A stretch of DNA of 38,348 nucleotides from DATLFP01 sp035540955 (GTDB lineage: Bacteria > Actinomycetota > Acidimicrobiia > Acidimicrobiales > CADCSY01). Below the pieces are notes generated by a model. That model had not been told where the DNA came from. It searched no databases and worked only from the letters and a program-made list of their open reading frames with translations. Both the position numbers and the translations under genes were made by a program. Shown one piece after another: positions 7,793-16,309 of the stretch (within the stretch, counting starts at the first letter, position 1; the number at the start of each line of letters is the position of its first letter). The DNA is taken from NCBI GenBank assembly GCA_035540955.1, contig DATLFP010000033.1, positions 1 through 38,348 of the forward strand, read 5' to 3'.

Positions 7793-10077
7793 CACGCGAA
7801 GGCTACGGCGAGGACATCGTCGACCGTGGTGGCGAGGTGGAACGTCATCGCCTCCCGCACCTTCTCCGGCACGTCGTCGAGGTCGCCGTCGTTGCCCGCC
7901 GGGAGCACGACCTCGGTGAGGCCGGCCCGGTGGGCGGCGAGCACCTTCTGCTTGACGCCCCCGATCGGCAGGACGAGACCCTGCAGCGTGACCTCCCCGG
8001 TCATGCCGACCGACTCCTTCACCGGCCGGCCGGCGAGCAGGCTCACGAGCGCGGTCGTCATCGTGACGCCGGCCGACGGGCCGTCCTTCGGCACCGCGCC
8101 CGCCGGCACGTGGACGTGCACCCGCCGCTGCAGCACCTCCGCGTCGATGCCGAGTGCCGCTGCGTGGCTGCGCACGTAGGAGCGGGCGATCTCGGCCGAC
8201 TCCTTCATGACGTCGCCGAGCTGGCCGGTGAGGGTCAGACCGGGTTCGCCGTCCATGGAGGTCGCCTCGACGAACAGGACGTCGCCCCCGACGCCGGTGA
8301 CGGCGAGACCGGTGGCCACGCCCGGCACCGAGGTACGGACCCTGACCTCGTCCCGGAAGCGGGGCCGGCCGAGCAGCTCGCGCACCGCATCGGCGTCGAC
8401 CACCACCGTCGCGTCGCCGTCGGCCACCCGGGCCGCGACCTTGCGCAGCACCCGTCCCAGCTGACGCTCCAGCTCCCGCACCCCGGCTTCGCGGGTGTAG
8501 CCCCCGACGATCGACGCGATGGCCTCGTCGGTGACCTCGACCTCGTCGGCGCGCAGGCCGGTTCGGTGCACGAGGCGGGGGAGCACGTGGTCGCGGGCGA
8601 TCGCCGCCTTCTCGTCGTGGGTGTAGCCGTCGAGCGACACGACCTCCATGCGGTCGAGCAAGGGCGCCGGGATCGTGTCGAGGGTGTTGGCGGTGGCGAT
8701 GAACACCACGTCGGAGAGATCGAGGTCGACCTCGAGGTAGTGGTCGCGGAACGTGTGGTTCTGGGCGGGGTCGAGGACTTCGAGCAGGGCGCTCGACGGA
8801 TCGCCCCGCCAGTCGCTGCCCACCTTGTCGATCTCGTCGAGGAGCAGCACCGGGTTCATGGCGCCGGCCTCGGTGATGGCCCGAACGAACCGTCCTGCCC
8901 GGGCGCCCACGTACGTGCGTCGGTGACCCCGGATCTCGGCTTCGTCGCGCACGCCGCCGAGCGCGACGCGAGCGAACGGCCGTCCCAGGGCCCGGGCCAC
9001 GGACTCGCCGAGCGACGTCTTGCCGACCCCGGGTGGCCCGACCAGGGCGAGGATCGTCCCCGTCCCCCGCCCGGCGAGCTCCACGGCCCGCTCGGCTCGG
9101 AGCTTGCGCACTGCCAGCGACTCGACGATGCGGTCCTTCACGTCGTGGAGCCCGGCATGGTCGGCGTCGAGGACCCTCCGCACGGCGTCGAGCTCGAAGG
9201 ACTCCTCCGCCCTCGTCGACCACGGGACGTCGAGGACGGTGTCGAGCCAGGTGGCGATCCAGCTGTGCTCGGGACTCTGGGTCGACATCCGTTCGAGCCG
9301 GTCGATCTCCCGGGCCACGGCGTCGCGCACGGTCGAGGGCGCGCCCGATGCGGCGAGCCTGGCGCGATAGGAGGCGACGTCGTCGCCGTCTCCCTCGCCG
9401 AGCTCGTTGCGGATCGCCTCCATGCGGCGCCGGAGGAGCTGCTCGCGCTGCTGCTTGTCGAGACCCTCGGCGACCTCGCGGTCGATGTCCTCCCCGACCT
9501 CGAGCTCGGCGAGCGCGTCGCGGCCCAGCGCGATGACCAGGCGCAGACGGTCGGGCACGTCGAGGGTCTCGAGGATGCGAACCTTGTCGGTGAGGTCGAT
9601 GTCGGGCGACCAGAGGGCGAGGTCGGCGACCTGTGACGGGTCGCGCACGCCCCGCACCGCCTCGGTGAGGCGCCCGGCCCCCCGCTTGTCGAGGATGCGC
9701 TCGACGAGGGCGCGGTACTCCCGGGCGAGGGCCCGGGTCTCCTCGGTCGGGGCCTCGGCCTCGGCCACCGGTTCGTAGGCGAGACAGAGGGCGTCGGCGT
9801 GGCCCTCGGTCGCGCTCCCGAGCACGGCCCGCTCGACGCCGCGGACCACCACGGCGCGGCCGTTGGCGTCCTCGACGGCGGCGACGGTGCCGACGGTGGC
9901 GTAGCGGCCCTGCACGTGGGGCACGAGCAGCAGCCGGCGGCCGGCGTGCTCGGTGGCGGCCGCCATCGCCGCCTTGGCCTCGGCCGAGTCGATCAGGATC
10001 GTCACGACCATGCCGGGACCGACGACGCCGGCGGTCAGCGGCAGGACGGGGAGCGAGCGGGTGACGGTGTCGGGCAT
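7792..10077 (-). CDS. lon: ATP-dependent Lon protease
   Basis: A 761-residue AAA+ serine protease that degrades misfolded and regulatory proteins in the cytoplasm. In order: N-terminal LAN substrate-binding domain (about 8-200), Walker A GPPGVGKT (347-354), Walker B LLLDEID (411-417), and the C-terminal protease domain. The catalytic Ser668 lies in DGPSAG and Lys711 in GGVKQK, 43 residues apart as in E. coli Lon. ATG 10077 is chosen over the longer reading to 10119 because GGAGG lies 8 nt upstream on the minus strand. Upstream is unusually AT-rich (10108-10140). It is coupled to the downstream GNAT gene. Confidence 0.96.
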   Translation of the reverse strand: MPDTVTRSLPVLPLTAGVVGPGMVVTILIDSAEAKAAMAAATEHAGRRLLLVPHVQGRYATVGTVAAVEDANGRAVVVRGVERAVLGSATEGHADALCLAYEPVAEAEAPTEETRALAREYRALVERILDKRGAGRLTEAVRGVRDPSQVADLALWSPDIDLTDKVRILETLDVPDRLRLVIALGRDALAELEVGEDIDREVAEGLDKQQREQLLRRRMEAIRNELGEGDGDDVASYRARLAASGAPSTVRDAVAREIDRLERMSTQSPEHSWIATWLDTVLDVPWSTRAEESFELDAVRRVLDADHAGLHDVKDRIVESLAVRKLRAERAVELAGRGTGTILALVGPPGVGKTSLGESVARALGRPFARVALGGVRDEAEIRGHRRTYVGARAGRFVRAITEAGAMNPVLLLDEIDKVGSDWRGDPSSALLEVLDPAQNHTFRDHYLEVDLDLSDVVFIATANTLDTIPAPLLDRMEVVSLDGYTHDEKAAIARDHVLPRLVHRTGLRADEVEVTDEAIASIVGGYTREAGVRELERQLGRVLRKVAARVADGDATVVVDADAVRELLGRPRFRDEVRVRTSVPGVATGLAVTGVGGDVLFVEATSMDGEPGLTLTGQLGDVMKESAEIARSYVRSHAAALGIDAEVLQRRVHVHVPAGAVPKDGPSAGVTMTTALVSLLAGRPVKESVGMTGEVTLQGLVLPIGGVKQKVLAAHRAGLTEVVLPAGNDGDLDDVPEKVREAMTFHLATTVDDVLAVAFA

Positions 10078-10104
10078 CAGGCGGACCTCCACAGGAAGGA
10101 TGCC

Positions 10105-10140
10105 GCCTTGCAAACGCAATTACACCGTTACAGATTCCCG
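10105..10140 (-). promoter_or_regulatory. AT-rich candidate promoter region of lon
   Basis: This stretch is markedly AT-richer than its surroundings. On the minus strand it holds tandem GTAAC-GGT-GTAAT and a short inverted repeat TTGC-GTTT-GCAA (10119-10108). These could be -10 elements and a regulator site for a stress-responsive lon promoter. No clear HAIR or ClgR consensus is present. Confidence 0.35.
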
Positions 10141-10144
10141 CAGT

Positions 10145-10191
10145 GTCTTGTGGCGCTTCCTTTCGCCAGGCGAAAGGAAGTGCCACAAGAC
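10145..10191. terminator. 23-bp hairpin between an enoyl-CoA hydratase gene and lon
   Basis: Left arm 10145-10167, single-base centre A (10168), right arm 10169-10191; 22 of 23 pairs match, the exception being G10155 opposite T10181. The outer left arm reads GTCTTGTGGCGCTTCC. It begins 8 nt beyond the enoyl-CoA hydratase stop and separates that gene from the lon promoter. It lacks a T-tract and resembles the hairpin at 6215-6261. Confidence 0.6.
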
Positions 10192-10198
10192 CGCCGGG

Positions 10199-11032
10199 TC
10201 AGCGGTTCAGGTTCCGGATCACCTCGGCGCCGCTCGGGTCGACGGGGATCCCGTGGAGCACGCGGGCATGGGCGTGACCGAGGTGGTGCAGGCCGATGGC
10301 GGCCTGGATGGCGTTCCACTGGCCCTGGGCGTCGAGGCTCTGGTTCACCGCCAGCTTCGCCAGCTTGAGGCCCATGGCCGGACGCGCCGCGATCTCCTCG
10401 GCCAGCGCCAGCGTGAACCGCTCGAGGTCCTCGCCGGCGACGACGTGGTTCACCATGCCGAGCCGGTGGCACTCCTCGGCCGACAGCCCCACGCCGCGGA
10501 ACAGCATCTCCTTGGCCTTGCGGGCGCCGAGCTCCCACGCGTGGGTGAAGTACTCGTGCCCGTTCACCCCGAACGCCACCGTGGGGTCGGAGAACGTCGC
10601 GTCCTCGCTGGCGACCACGAGGTCCATGGGCCACACCAGCATGAGCCCGCCGGCGATGACCTTGCCCTGCACCTGGGCGATCGTGGGCTTGGGCAGGTTG
10701 CGCCACCGCCAGCACAGCCCGACGTAGATCTCCTGCTCGGTGGCGAAGTGGCCGTGGGGCCCGGGCTCGGTGAACCCCCCGGCCCCGGTCACCGGCCCGC
10801 CGGCCTCGGCGACGGGCATGGTGTCCTTCAGGTCGTGCCCGGAGGAGAAGTGCAGGCCGTCGGCGGCGAGCACCACCACCTTGATCTCGTCGTCCTGCAT
10901 GGCCGCCACGAACGCCTCGTCGAGCTCGTAGAGCATCTGGCGGTCCTGGGCGTTGGCCTTGTCGGCGCGGGCCAGGGTGACCCGCCCCACGCCGGGAACG
11001 GGAATGTCGTAGCGGATGCGCTCGTAGTGCAT
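10199..11032 (-). CDS. Enoyl-CoA hydratase/isomerase family protein
   Basis: A 277-residue crotonase-fold protein. The two oxyanion-hole segments are FSSGHDLK (near 62-69) and GKVIAGGLML (near 121-130). The middle segment PTVAFGVNGHEYFTHAWELG replaces the usual ExxxG/E glutamates, so the exact chemistry (hydratase, isomerase or hydrolase) is uncertain. The ATG at 11032 has a strong GAGGAGG 6 nt upstream, which sets the start well inside the longer open frame. It lies 34 nt after the lipocalin-like gene and is probably in one operon with it. Confidence 0.85.
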   Translation of the reverse strand: MHYERIRYDIPVPGVGRVTLARADKANAQDRQMLYELDEAFVAAMQDDEIKVVVLAADGLHFSSGHDLKDTMPVAEAGGPVTGAGGFTEPGPHGHFATEQEIYVGLCWRWRNLPKPTIAQVQGKVIAGGLMLVWPMDLVVASEDATFSDPTVAFGVNGHEYFTHAWELGARKAKEMLFRGVGLSAEECHRLGMVNHVVAGEDLERFTLALAEEIAARPAMGLKLAKLAVNQSLDAQGQWNAIQAAIGLHHLGHAHARVLHGIPVDPSGAEVIRNLNR

Positions 11033-11066
11033 CGCGGCCTCCTCGGTCACTCGGTGGGCCCGCTGG

Positions 11067-12056
11067 TCACTCGATGGGCACCACGGGGCGGGCGTGCTCG
11101 TCGAGCTGGTGCAGGTACTCGCTGATGCCGGTGCCGGTCCGGCCCACGCTCGCACCGTCGACGCTGGAGTCGGCGTAGGTCCAGCGGGCGAGACCCTCGT
11201 TGACGATCGTGGTGCCCGGCCGGACGCCCTTGGCGCCGGGCTCGACCCGCAGGAGCTCGGCCTCGAGCTGATGGGTGCGGCCCGCCTTGTCGGTGGCGAG
11301 CACGTGCGTGCGGGCGTGGGTGATGCCGTCGTCCTCGAGGTCGCTCGTGACCTTCCACTCGGCGATCGACTCGTGCGCCCCGTCGCGCCACACCCACCCG
11401 CGGTGCAGGTCGCCGCCGTCAGTGCCGATGACGATGCCGCCGAAGTGGGTGTCGTCGTCGATGTTGATCGAGAACCACCGCCACATCTTCGGACCACCCC
11501 ACCGCCGGGGGCCCCACGACTTGTCGCGGTTGCCCCGGGCGTTCGGTCCGAGCTCCCGGCGTTCGCCACCCGCCTCGATCCAGCCGGTCCACCGCCCGCC
11601 CTGCTCCAGGTGGCCCTTGCCGACCGACAGGCGGGTGGCGGCGCTGGAGGAGTCGGCCGCCTCCTTGTTCTGGCCGTCGGCGCCGATGGGCGGGGTGAGC
11701 GCCTCGAAGGTCACGTCCATGGCCGCGTGCTTCCCCGTGAAGGAGTCGCCGTCGGCCGTGAGGCGCCACCGCTTCATCGGCTCGAGCATCTCGTAGCGGA
11801 CCGGGCCGACGTCGAGCACGGCGTCGACCATCTCGGTCTGCTCGCGGCGGTGGCCGAGGTGGTCGATCCCACCGCCCGGGAGCCACAGCGACAGGCCGAC
11901 GTCGATCGTGCCCTCGTTCGGGCGCACGCCGACCCTCGTGTAGAAGCCGACGTCGGCGTCGGCGTCGTAGCAGTTGAAGTAGTACGACTCCGACCAGGCG
12001 GTGTCTCCCTCCACCGGGTGGGCCCGGTCGTGCGAGTCGTCCAGGATCGGTGACAT
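11067..12056 (-). CDS. CrtC/AttH-like lipocalin-fold protein (DUF7064/7065 type)
   Basis: A 329-residue soluble protein without signal peptide. It has two beta-rich halves. The NRDKSWGPRRWGG segment (near 182-194), followed by MWRWFSINIDDDTHFGG, is the signature of a large actinobacterial family distantly related to carotenoid 1,2-hydratase (CrtC) and AttH. Members are often encoded beside acyl-CoA and steroid-type catabolic genes and their reaction is mostly unknown. A TAGACC box lies 7 nt before the ATG, so a leaderless message is likely. It is followed by an enoyl-CoA hydratase, so a role in hydrating or binding a lipophilic substrate is possible but unproved. Confidence 0.7.
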   Translation of the reverse strand: MSPILDDSHDRAHPVEGDTAWSESYYFNCYDADADVGFYTRVGVRPNEGTIDVGLSLWLPGGGIDHLGHRREQTEMVDAVLDVGPVRYEMLEPMKRWRLTADGDSFTGKHAAMDVTFEALTPPIGADGQNKEAADSSSAATRLSVGKGHLEQGGRWTGWIEAGGERRELGPNARGNRDKSWGPRRWGGPKMWRWFSINIDDDTHFGGIVIGTDGGDLHRGWVWRDGAHESIAEWKVTSDLEDDGITHARTHVLATDKAGRTHQLEAELLRVEPGAKGVRPGTTIVNEGLARWTYADSSVDGASVGRTGTGISEYLHQLDEHARPVVPIE

Positions 12057-12063
12057 GGCCGTT

Positions 12064-12108
12064 GGTCTAGCCGCGACGGTGGGCGCCGTGCGCCGGAGCG
12101 ACTAGACC
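12064..12108. promoter_or_regulatory. Divergent pair of identical leaderless-type -10 boxes
   Basis: TAGACC occurs twice: on the minus strand at 12069-12064, 7 nt before the ATG at 12056, and on the plus strand at 12103-12108, 6 nt before the ATG at 12115. Neither start has a Shine-Dalgarno sequence. The symmetric arrangement suggests a divergent leaderless promoter. Confidence 0.5.
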
Positions 12109-12114
12109 GACGGC

Positions 12115-12648
12115 ATGCCCACGCGCGCCGAGATCGTCGACAAGCTCAGCCGGGAGCGGGCCCGGCTCGAGGAGCGCTACCGCGCCCTGCCGACCGAGGA
12201 CCTCATCCGTCCCTGCACCGAGAGCCAGACGCCCGGCGAGGCCCCCTGGTCGGCCAAGGACCACATCGCCCACCTGGCCATGATCGAGCGGGCGTTCCAG
12301 GGGATGATCCGGCGCACGCTGAGCGGGGAGAAGAACCCCGTCGGCCTCGACCTGAAGGGGGGCTCGTCGATGGCCGAGATCATGGCCCGGGTCCACCGCG
12401 GCAACCAGGACAACGTCGAGGAGCACCGCCACGACGACCTCGACACGCTCTTCGCCGACCTCGACGCCGCCCGGGCCGACACCCTCGCCCTCCTCGACGA
12501 GCTCACCGACGAGCAGCTCGCCGCTCCCCTGCCGGGCGCGCCGTGGAACGACGGCAGCATCGGCGGGGTGCTCATCACGAACGCCCACCACGCCATCCAG
12601 CACTGGCAGTGGGTCGAGGAGGGCCTCGCTCAGGGCGAGACGACGTAG
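12115..12648 (+). CDS. DinB superfamily metal-binding protein
   Basis: A 177-residue four-helix-bundle protein. The likely metal-ligand histidines are His53 in WSAKDHIAHL and the cluster NAHHAIQHWQW (156-166, His159 and His163), the three-His arrangement of DinB/YfiT proteins. In actinobacteria many of these use mycothiol as co-substrate for transfer, isomerisation or dehalogenation-type reactions. It is divergent from the CrtC-like gene. Its last 19 nt overlap the convergent DUF2855 gene, tail to tail. Function is otherwise unknown. Confidence 0.75.
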   Translation: MPTRAEIVDKLSRERARLEERYRALPTEDLIRPCTESQTPGEAPWSAKDHIAHLAMIERAFQGMIRRTLSGEKNPVGLDLKGGSSMAEIMARVHRGNQDNVEEHRHDDLDTLFADLDAARADTLALLDELTDEQLAAPLPGAPWNDGSIGGVLITNAHHAIQHWQWVEEGLAQGETT

Positions 12649-13679
12649 CCGGTCTCGGGCCGGGCCCGACCCTCGAGCACCTCGAGCCACGTGTCGGCCA
12701 GCGCGCTGGCATCGCGCTCGACGATCTGCAGCCATCCGTCGACGGACTCGAGGAACGCGGTCCACGCCGCGTCGACCCGCTCGTCGAAGCCGTCAGCGCC
12801 CCAGTCGGCCCGCCGCTTCACCACCCGGTCGGGAGCGAAGAAGAACGCCGGCTGCGGACCGGCCAGCTCACCCGCCGCCGGGGGGTCCTCCCAGTGCGTG
12901 GCGCCCACCATGCAGCTCGCCTTGAGCGAGAACGCGAAGTGGGCGTGCACCGCGGCGCGGGCCGGCGCGCTGCCGGCCATGTCGACGAACACCGTCGGCA
13001 CCTCGGCGGGCAGCGACGCCACGTCGTCGTAGGTGACGGTCCGGTCGTAGTAGCCGACGCCGTCGACGAAGCCGGCGTTCCCGGGCGAGGTGAGGCCGAC
13101 GGCCTCGACGGTGCCCCGCTGGGCCAGGAGGAACGCCAGGCCCAGCGCGGTCTTGCTCGACGCGCTGCCGAGGATCACCGACCTCGCCCCGAACATGCCG
13201 TCTTCGTCGAGCCAGTCGTCGAGCAGGAACGAGGTGGTGAACAGCGGGCGGAGGATGGCCGTCTCCCGCTCCCGGTCGCCACCGGGCGCCACCCGCTGGT
13301 ACTGGTTGTAGACGGGCGGGAGGGCGGCCCGATGGGCGGCGGCGTCGACGAACCCGGCGGGCGTGAGGCGGTCGGGGGTGACCACGAGCCCGCTGCCCAT
13401 CGGGAAGTAGCCGTAGATCCGCTCGCCGACATCGAGGCCGGCGGCGTTCGACGCCACCACGTCGGCGAAGCCCCACACCGGCACCCGGCCCCACCCGGCG
13501 TCCGACGCCGGGAAGAAGTCCCAGTACCGCATGGCGTCGCCGAACGCGGCGTAGGTGACGTTGTTGGCCGTCAGCGCGAAGCGATCGACGCGCAGCCGCG
13601 CCTCACCATCGCCGATCTCGGGCGACTCGTCGACGGCGCGGGTGGTGCGGAGATCGTCGCGCCGGACCTCGAGGATCAT
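12630..13679 (-). CDS. DUF2855 family protein (MDR-like oxidoreductase relative)
   Basis: A 349-residue protein of the DUF2855 family, which resembles medium-chain dehydrogenase/reductases. The early segment FALTANNVTYAAFGDAMRYW (34-53) is the family hallmark. A Rossmann-like SVILGSASSKTALGLAFLL stretch follows near 166-184. No enzyme activity is established that I know of. It starts 7 nt after the acyl-CoA dehydrogenase stop with no strong ribosome-binding site, so it is probably coupled to that gene and may act on the same acyl substrate. Its 3' end overlaps the convergent DinB gene by 19 nt. Confidence 0.82.
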   Translation of the reverse strand: MILEVRRDDLRTTRAVDESPEIGDGEARLRVDRFALTANNVTYAAFGDAMRYWDFFPASDAGWGRVPVWGFADVVASNAAGLDVGERIYGYFPMGSGLVVTPDRLTPAGFVDAAAHRAALPPVYNQYQRVAPGGDRERETAILRPLFTTSFLLDDWLDEDGMFGARSVILGSASSKTALGLAFLLAQRGTVEAVGLTSPGNAGFVDGVGYYDRTVTYDDVASLPAEVPTVFVDMAGSAPARAAVHAHFAFSLKASCMVGATHWEDPPAAGELAGPQPAFFFAPDRVVKRRADWGADGFDERVDAAWTAFLESVDGWLQIVERDASALADTWLEVLEGRARPETGYVVSP

Positions 13680-13686
13680 CCGCGGG

Positions 13687-14967
13687 CTACCGGCCGGCGA
13701 AGTACTTGGCGTAGCCGTCGGCGATCTGCTCGAGCTCGGGGTCCTCCTTGAACCGCTCGGCGAACGCCTCGCGCGCCTTCTCCCGCTTGGCCGGGAAGTA
13801 CTCGGTCGGCCAGTACGGGTGCTCCTGCGGGCGGTACTCCTTGAGCACGCGGCGGGCGACGGTCGCCTTGTGGACCTCGTCGACGCCGTCGGCGATACCC
13901 ATGGTCGGGGCGCCGGCGTACATCGCCTGGAGAGGCGTGAGGTTGGTCGTGCCGATCGAGCCGAGGATGTGCAGGGCGCGGAAGGACACGTCGCGCAGCA
14001 CCTTGGCCATCGTGTACTTCACGGCCGCGATCTCGGTGCGGCACTCGGCGCTCGAGGTCTGGTCGATCTTCCACGCCGTGTAGAGGACGAACAGCCGGAG
14101 CTGCTCGATCTCGGCGTAGGAGTCGGCGATCTTCTCCTGCACCATCTGATGCTCGGCGATGACCTTGCCGTGCGACTCCCGCGACAGCGCCCGCTCGCAC
14201 ATCATGTCGAAGGCGAGCTTGCACTGGGCGATCGTGCGCATGGCGTGGTGGATGCGACCGCCGCCGAGACGGCGCTGCGCCAGGACCTTGGCGCCGTCCT
14301 CGGGACCGAGCAGGTGGTCGAGGGGCACCCGCACGTCGCGGTAGATGATGTGGTTGTGGTTGCGGGGCTCGGGCTGGATCTCCACGCCCGGGGTCTCACG
14401 GGGCACCACGAACATGCCGTTGGTGCACATCACGAAGAGGATGTCCGCCACCCGACCGGCGGAGGTGAACCACTTCTCGCCGTTGATGACCCACTCGTCG
14501 CCGTCGCGCACGGCGTGGGTCTTGAACAGGTTCGGATCCGACCCGCCCTGCGGCTCGGTCATCGAGTAGGCCGAGAACATCTCCTGGTTGATGAGCGGGG
14601 TGAGCCAGCGCTCCTTCTGCTCCTCGGTGCCGTACGCGGCGAGCATCTCCATGTTCCCGGTGTCGGGCGCCGCCGCCCCGAACATCTGTGGCGCGGAGCC
14701 GTAGCGACCGATGATCTCGTTCAACAGGCCGAGCTTGAGCTGACCGAACCCGGGCCCGCCGAGCTCCTCGTCGAGGAAGATCGCCCACAGCCCCTGGGCC
14801 TTGATCTCGTCCTGGATCTCCCGGGCCAGCGCCTTGACCTTGGGGTTGGGCGACCGGATCGCGTAGGGAAACACGTAGTCGAGCGGTTCGATCTTGGTCT
14901 TGCAGAGGTTCTCGACCCAGTCGAGCTTCTCCTGGAACTCGGGCTCCGTCTGGAAGTCCCACGCCAT
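13687..14967 (-). CDS. Acyl-CoA dehydrogenase, ACAD10/11-like
   Basis: A 426-residue flavoenzyme. It has the N-terminal helical domain, the flavin segment SMTEPQGGSDP (near 134-144), INGEKWFTSAG, and the C-terminal helical domain. The active-site region reads MGIADGVDEVHKATVARRVL, the ADGxDEVH form of ACAD10/11 enzymes, where an acidic residue in this loop replaces the YEGT glutamate of MCAD. Such enzymes act on long, branched or 4-hydroxy/phospho-acyl-CoAs in other organisms. The ATG at 14967 follows GAGGGGGATGAACG. It is first in an operon with the DUF2855 gene. Substrate not determinable. Confidence 0.88.
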   Translation of the reverse strand: MAWDFQTEPEFQEKLDWVENLCKTKIEPLDYVFPYAIRSPNPKVKALAREIQDEIKAQGLWAIFLDEELGGPGFGQLKLGLLNEIIGRYGSAPQMFGAAAPDTGNMEMLAAYGTEEQKERWLTPLINQEMFSAYSMTEPQGGSDPNLFKTHAVRDGDEWVINGEKWFTSAGRVADILFVMCTNGMFVVPRETPGVEIQPEPRNHNHIIYRDVRVPLDHLLGPEDGAKVLAQRRLGGGRIHHAMRTIAQCKLAFDMMCERALSRESHGKVIAEHQMVQEKIADSYAEIEQLRLFVLYTAWKIDQTSSAECRTEIAAVKYTMAKVLRDVSFRALHILGSIGTTNLTPLQAMYAGAPTMGIADGVDEVHKATVARRVLKEYRPQEHPYWPTEYFPAKREKAREAFAERFKEDPELEQIADGYAKYFAGR

Positions 14968-15017
14968 CGTTCATCCCCCTCGAGATCAGTTGCGTTGACG
15001 GGAGCGTAAACGACCGT

Positions 15018-15710
15018 TCAGCGGCCGGCCCGATCGGCGGCCACCGCCGCCCCGATCCGCTCGAGGGCCGGTCCCCGGACCTTGGCGGCGTTGCCGGCGT
15101 ACGCCCCGGCGGGCAGGGCGGCGAGCCGCGCGGCCTCGGCGAGCCCGGCCTCGAGGACCTCCGCGGGCGGCACCACCCGGTCGAGGAAGCCGGCGTCGAC
15201 GGCTGCGGCCGGGGCGTAGGGGAACGCCTCGATGCAGGCCGGCTCGACGTGGCGGGCGCTCAGCCGGGCCCGGCCCAGCTCGACGGCCCAGTCGGGCAGC
15301 ACCATGCCGATGGCGGTCTCGACCAGCTGGATGCGGAAGTCGCCGTCGGCCCCGACCCGATGGTGGGCGCCGAGCAGGAGGAGGGCGCCGGCGGCCACCG
15401 CGTGTCCGGTGCACCCGGCGACGACCGGCATCGGCGAGCGGTAGAGGCGCAGGAACAGCTCGCCCCCGGTGGTGACGAGGTCGGCGATCGCGTGCAGGTC
15501 GCCGCCGCGCATGACCTTCAGGTCGAACCCGCCCGACAGGGTTCCGGGCCGGCCGGTGATGAGCACGGCACCGGCGCCGTCGGCCTCGGCCCGGTCGAGC
15601 GCGGCGCCCAGGGCGGCGAGCACCTCGAAGGAGAGCGCGTTCGCCTTGCCGTCGTCGATGGTCACGAGCGCGACCGCGTCGCGCCGCTCGTAGGTGACGC
15701 TGTCGCTCAT
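15018..15710 (-). CDS. Crotonase-fold enoyl-CoA hydratase/isomerase
   Basis: A 230-residue protein, short for the family. Oxyanion-hole segments LSGGFDLKVM (near 57-66) and GHAVAAGALLLLG (near 102-114) are clear. Where hydratases carry paired catalytic Glu residues it has QLVETAIGMVLP, keeping one Glu. Isomerase or hydrolase activity is therefore possible. A TAGGTT box (15722-15717) lies exactly 6 nt before the ATG, so a leaderless transcript is likely. It diverges from maf with only 17 nt between start codons. Confidence 0.83.
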   Translation of the reverse strand: MSDSVTYERRDAVALVTIDDGKANALSFEVLAALGAALDRAEADGAGAVLITGRPGTLSGGFDLKVMRGGDLHAIADLVTTGGELFLRLYRSPMPVVAGCTGHAVAAGALLLLGAHHRVGADGDFRIQLVETAIGMVLPDWAVELGRARLSARHVEPACIEAFPYAPAAAVDAGFLDRVVPPAEVLEAGLAEAARLAALPAGAYAGNAAKVRGPALERIGAAVAADRAGR

Positions 15711-15716
15711 GCTGCG

Positions 15717-15722
15717 AACCTA
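15717..15722 (-). promoter_or_regulatory. Putative leaderless -10 box for the crotonase gene
   Basis: TAGGTT, then CGCAGC, then ATG at 15710. Almost the same string (TAGGTT-CGCGGC-ATG) precedes the gene starting at 23835. Confidence 0.55.
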
Positions 15723-15727
15723 GTGGG

Positions 15728-16309
15728 GTGCCCCCGCCCCGTCTCGTGCTCGCCTCGGCGTCGGAGACCCGCCTGCGCATCCTCCGCCAGGCCGGCTTCG
15801 ACCCCGCCGTCGACCCCGCGCACGTCGACGAGCGGTTCGAGGGCGAGATCGCCGACGGCGTGGCGGTGGTCGCCGAGCGGAAGGCGGCGGCGGTGGCGCC
15901 GCGCCACCCCTCCGACGTCGTGCTCGCCTGCGACTCCCTCGTCGACCTCGACGGGCGGGTGCTCGGCAAGCCGGCGTCGGCCGCGCAGGCGTCCGAGTGG
16001 TGGCGGGCGCTCCGGGGGCGAGTGGCGACCGTGTGGACGGGGCAGTGCGTCACGCTCGGCGACCGCCGCGTGACGAGAGCGCTGCCGGCCACCCTCCGCT
16101 TCGGCCGGCCGACCGACGCCGAGATCGACGCCTACTGCGCGACCGGCGAGGCGCTCGGCGCCGCCGGCGGCTTCCGGCTCCATGGCCGGTCGGGGGCGTT
16201 CATCGAGGAGATCAGCGGCCACCCGAGCACCATCTCGGGCGTGTCGATGCCGGCGTTGCGGGAGATGCTCGCCGAGATCGGCGTCGAGGTGACCGACCTG
16301 TGGGCGTGA
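15728..16309 (+). CDS. maf: Maf-like nucleotide pyrophosphatase
   Basis: A 193-residue Maf/Ham1-fold protein, normal length. It has the N-terminal LVLASASETRLRIL signature (6-19), the metal-binding Asp69 in ACDSLV and the Lys-Pro pair (81-82) in GKPAS. Maf proteins hydrolyse non-canonical or canonical NTPs (dTTP/UTP or m7GTP types) to monophosphates, limiting incorporation into nucleic acid. GTG 15728 gives the standard N-terminus. The stop overlaps the dus GTG (GTGA), so the two are coupled. Confidence 0.9.
   Translation: MPPPRLVLASASETRLRILRQAGFDPAVDPAHVDERFEGEIADGVAVVAERKAAAVAPRHPSDVVLACDSLVDLDGRVLGKPASAAQASEWWRALRGRVATVWTGQCVTLGDRRVTRALPATLRFGRPTDAEIDAYCATGEALGAAGGFRLHGRSGAFIEEISGHPSTISGVSMPALREMLAEIGVEVTDLWA

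Noticed and set aside
10086..10098. Short stem CTTCC-TGT-GGAGG masking the lon ribosome-binding site, a possible RNA thermometer
   Set aside because: Only five pairs, one a wobble, with a 3-nt loop. Too easily found by chance to claim.
10078..10119. 14-residue longer start for lon
   Set aside because: GGAGG is correctly spaced for ATG 10077, and the longer start has none.
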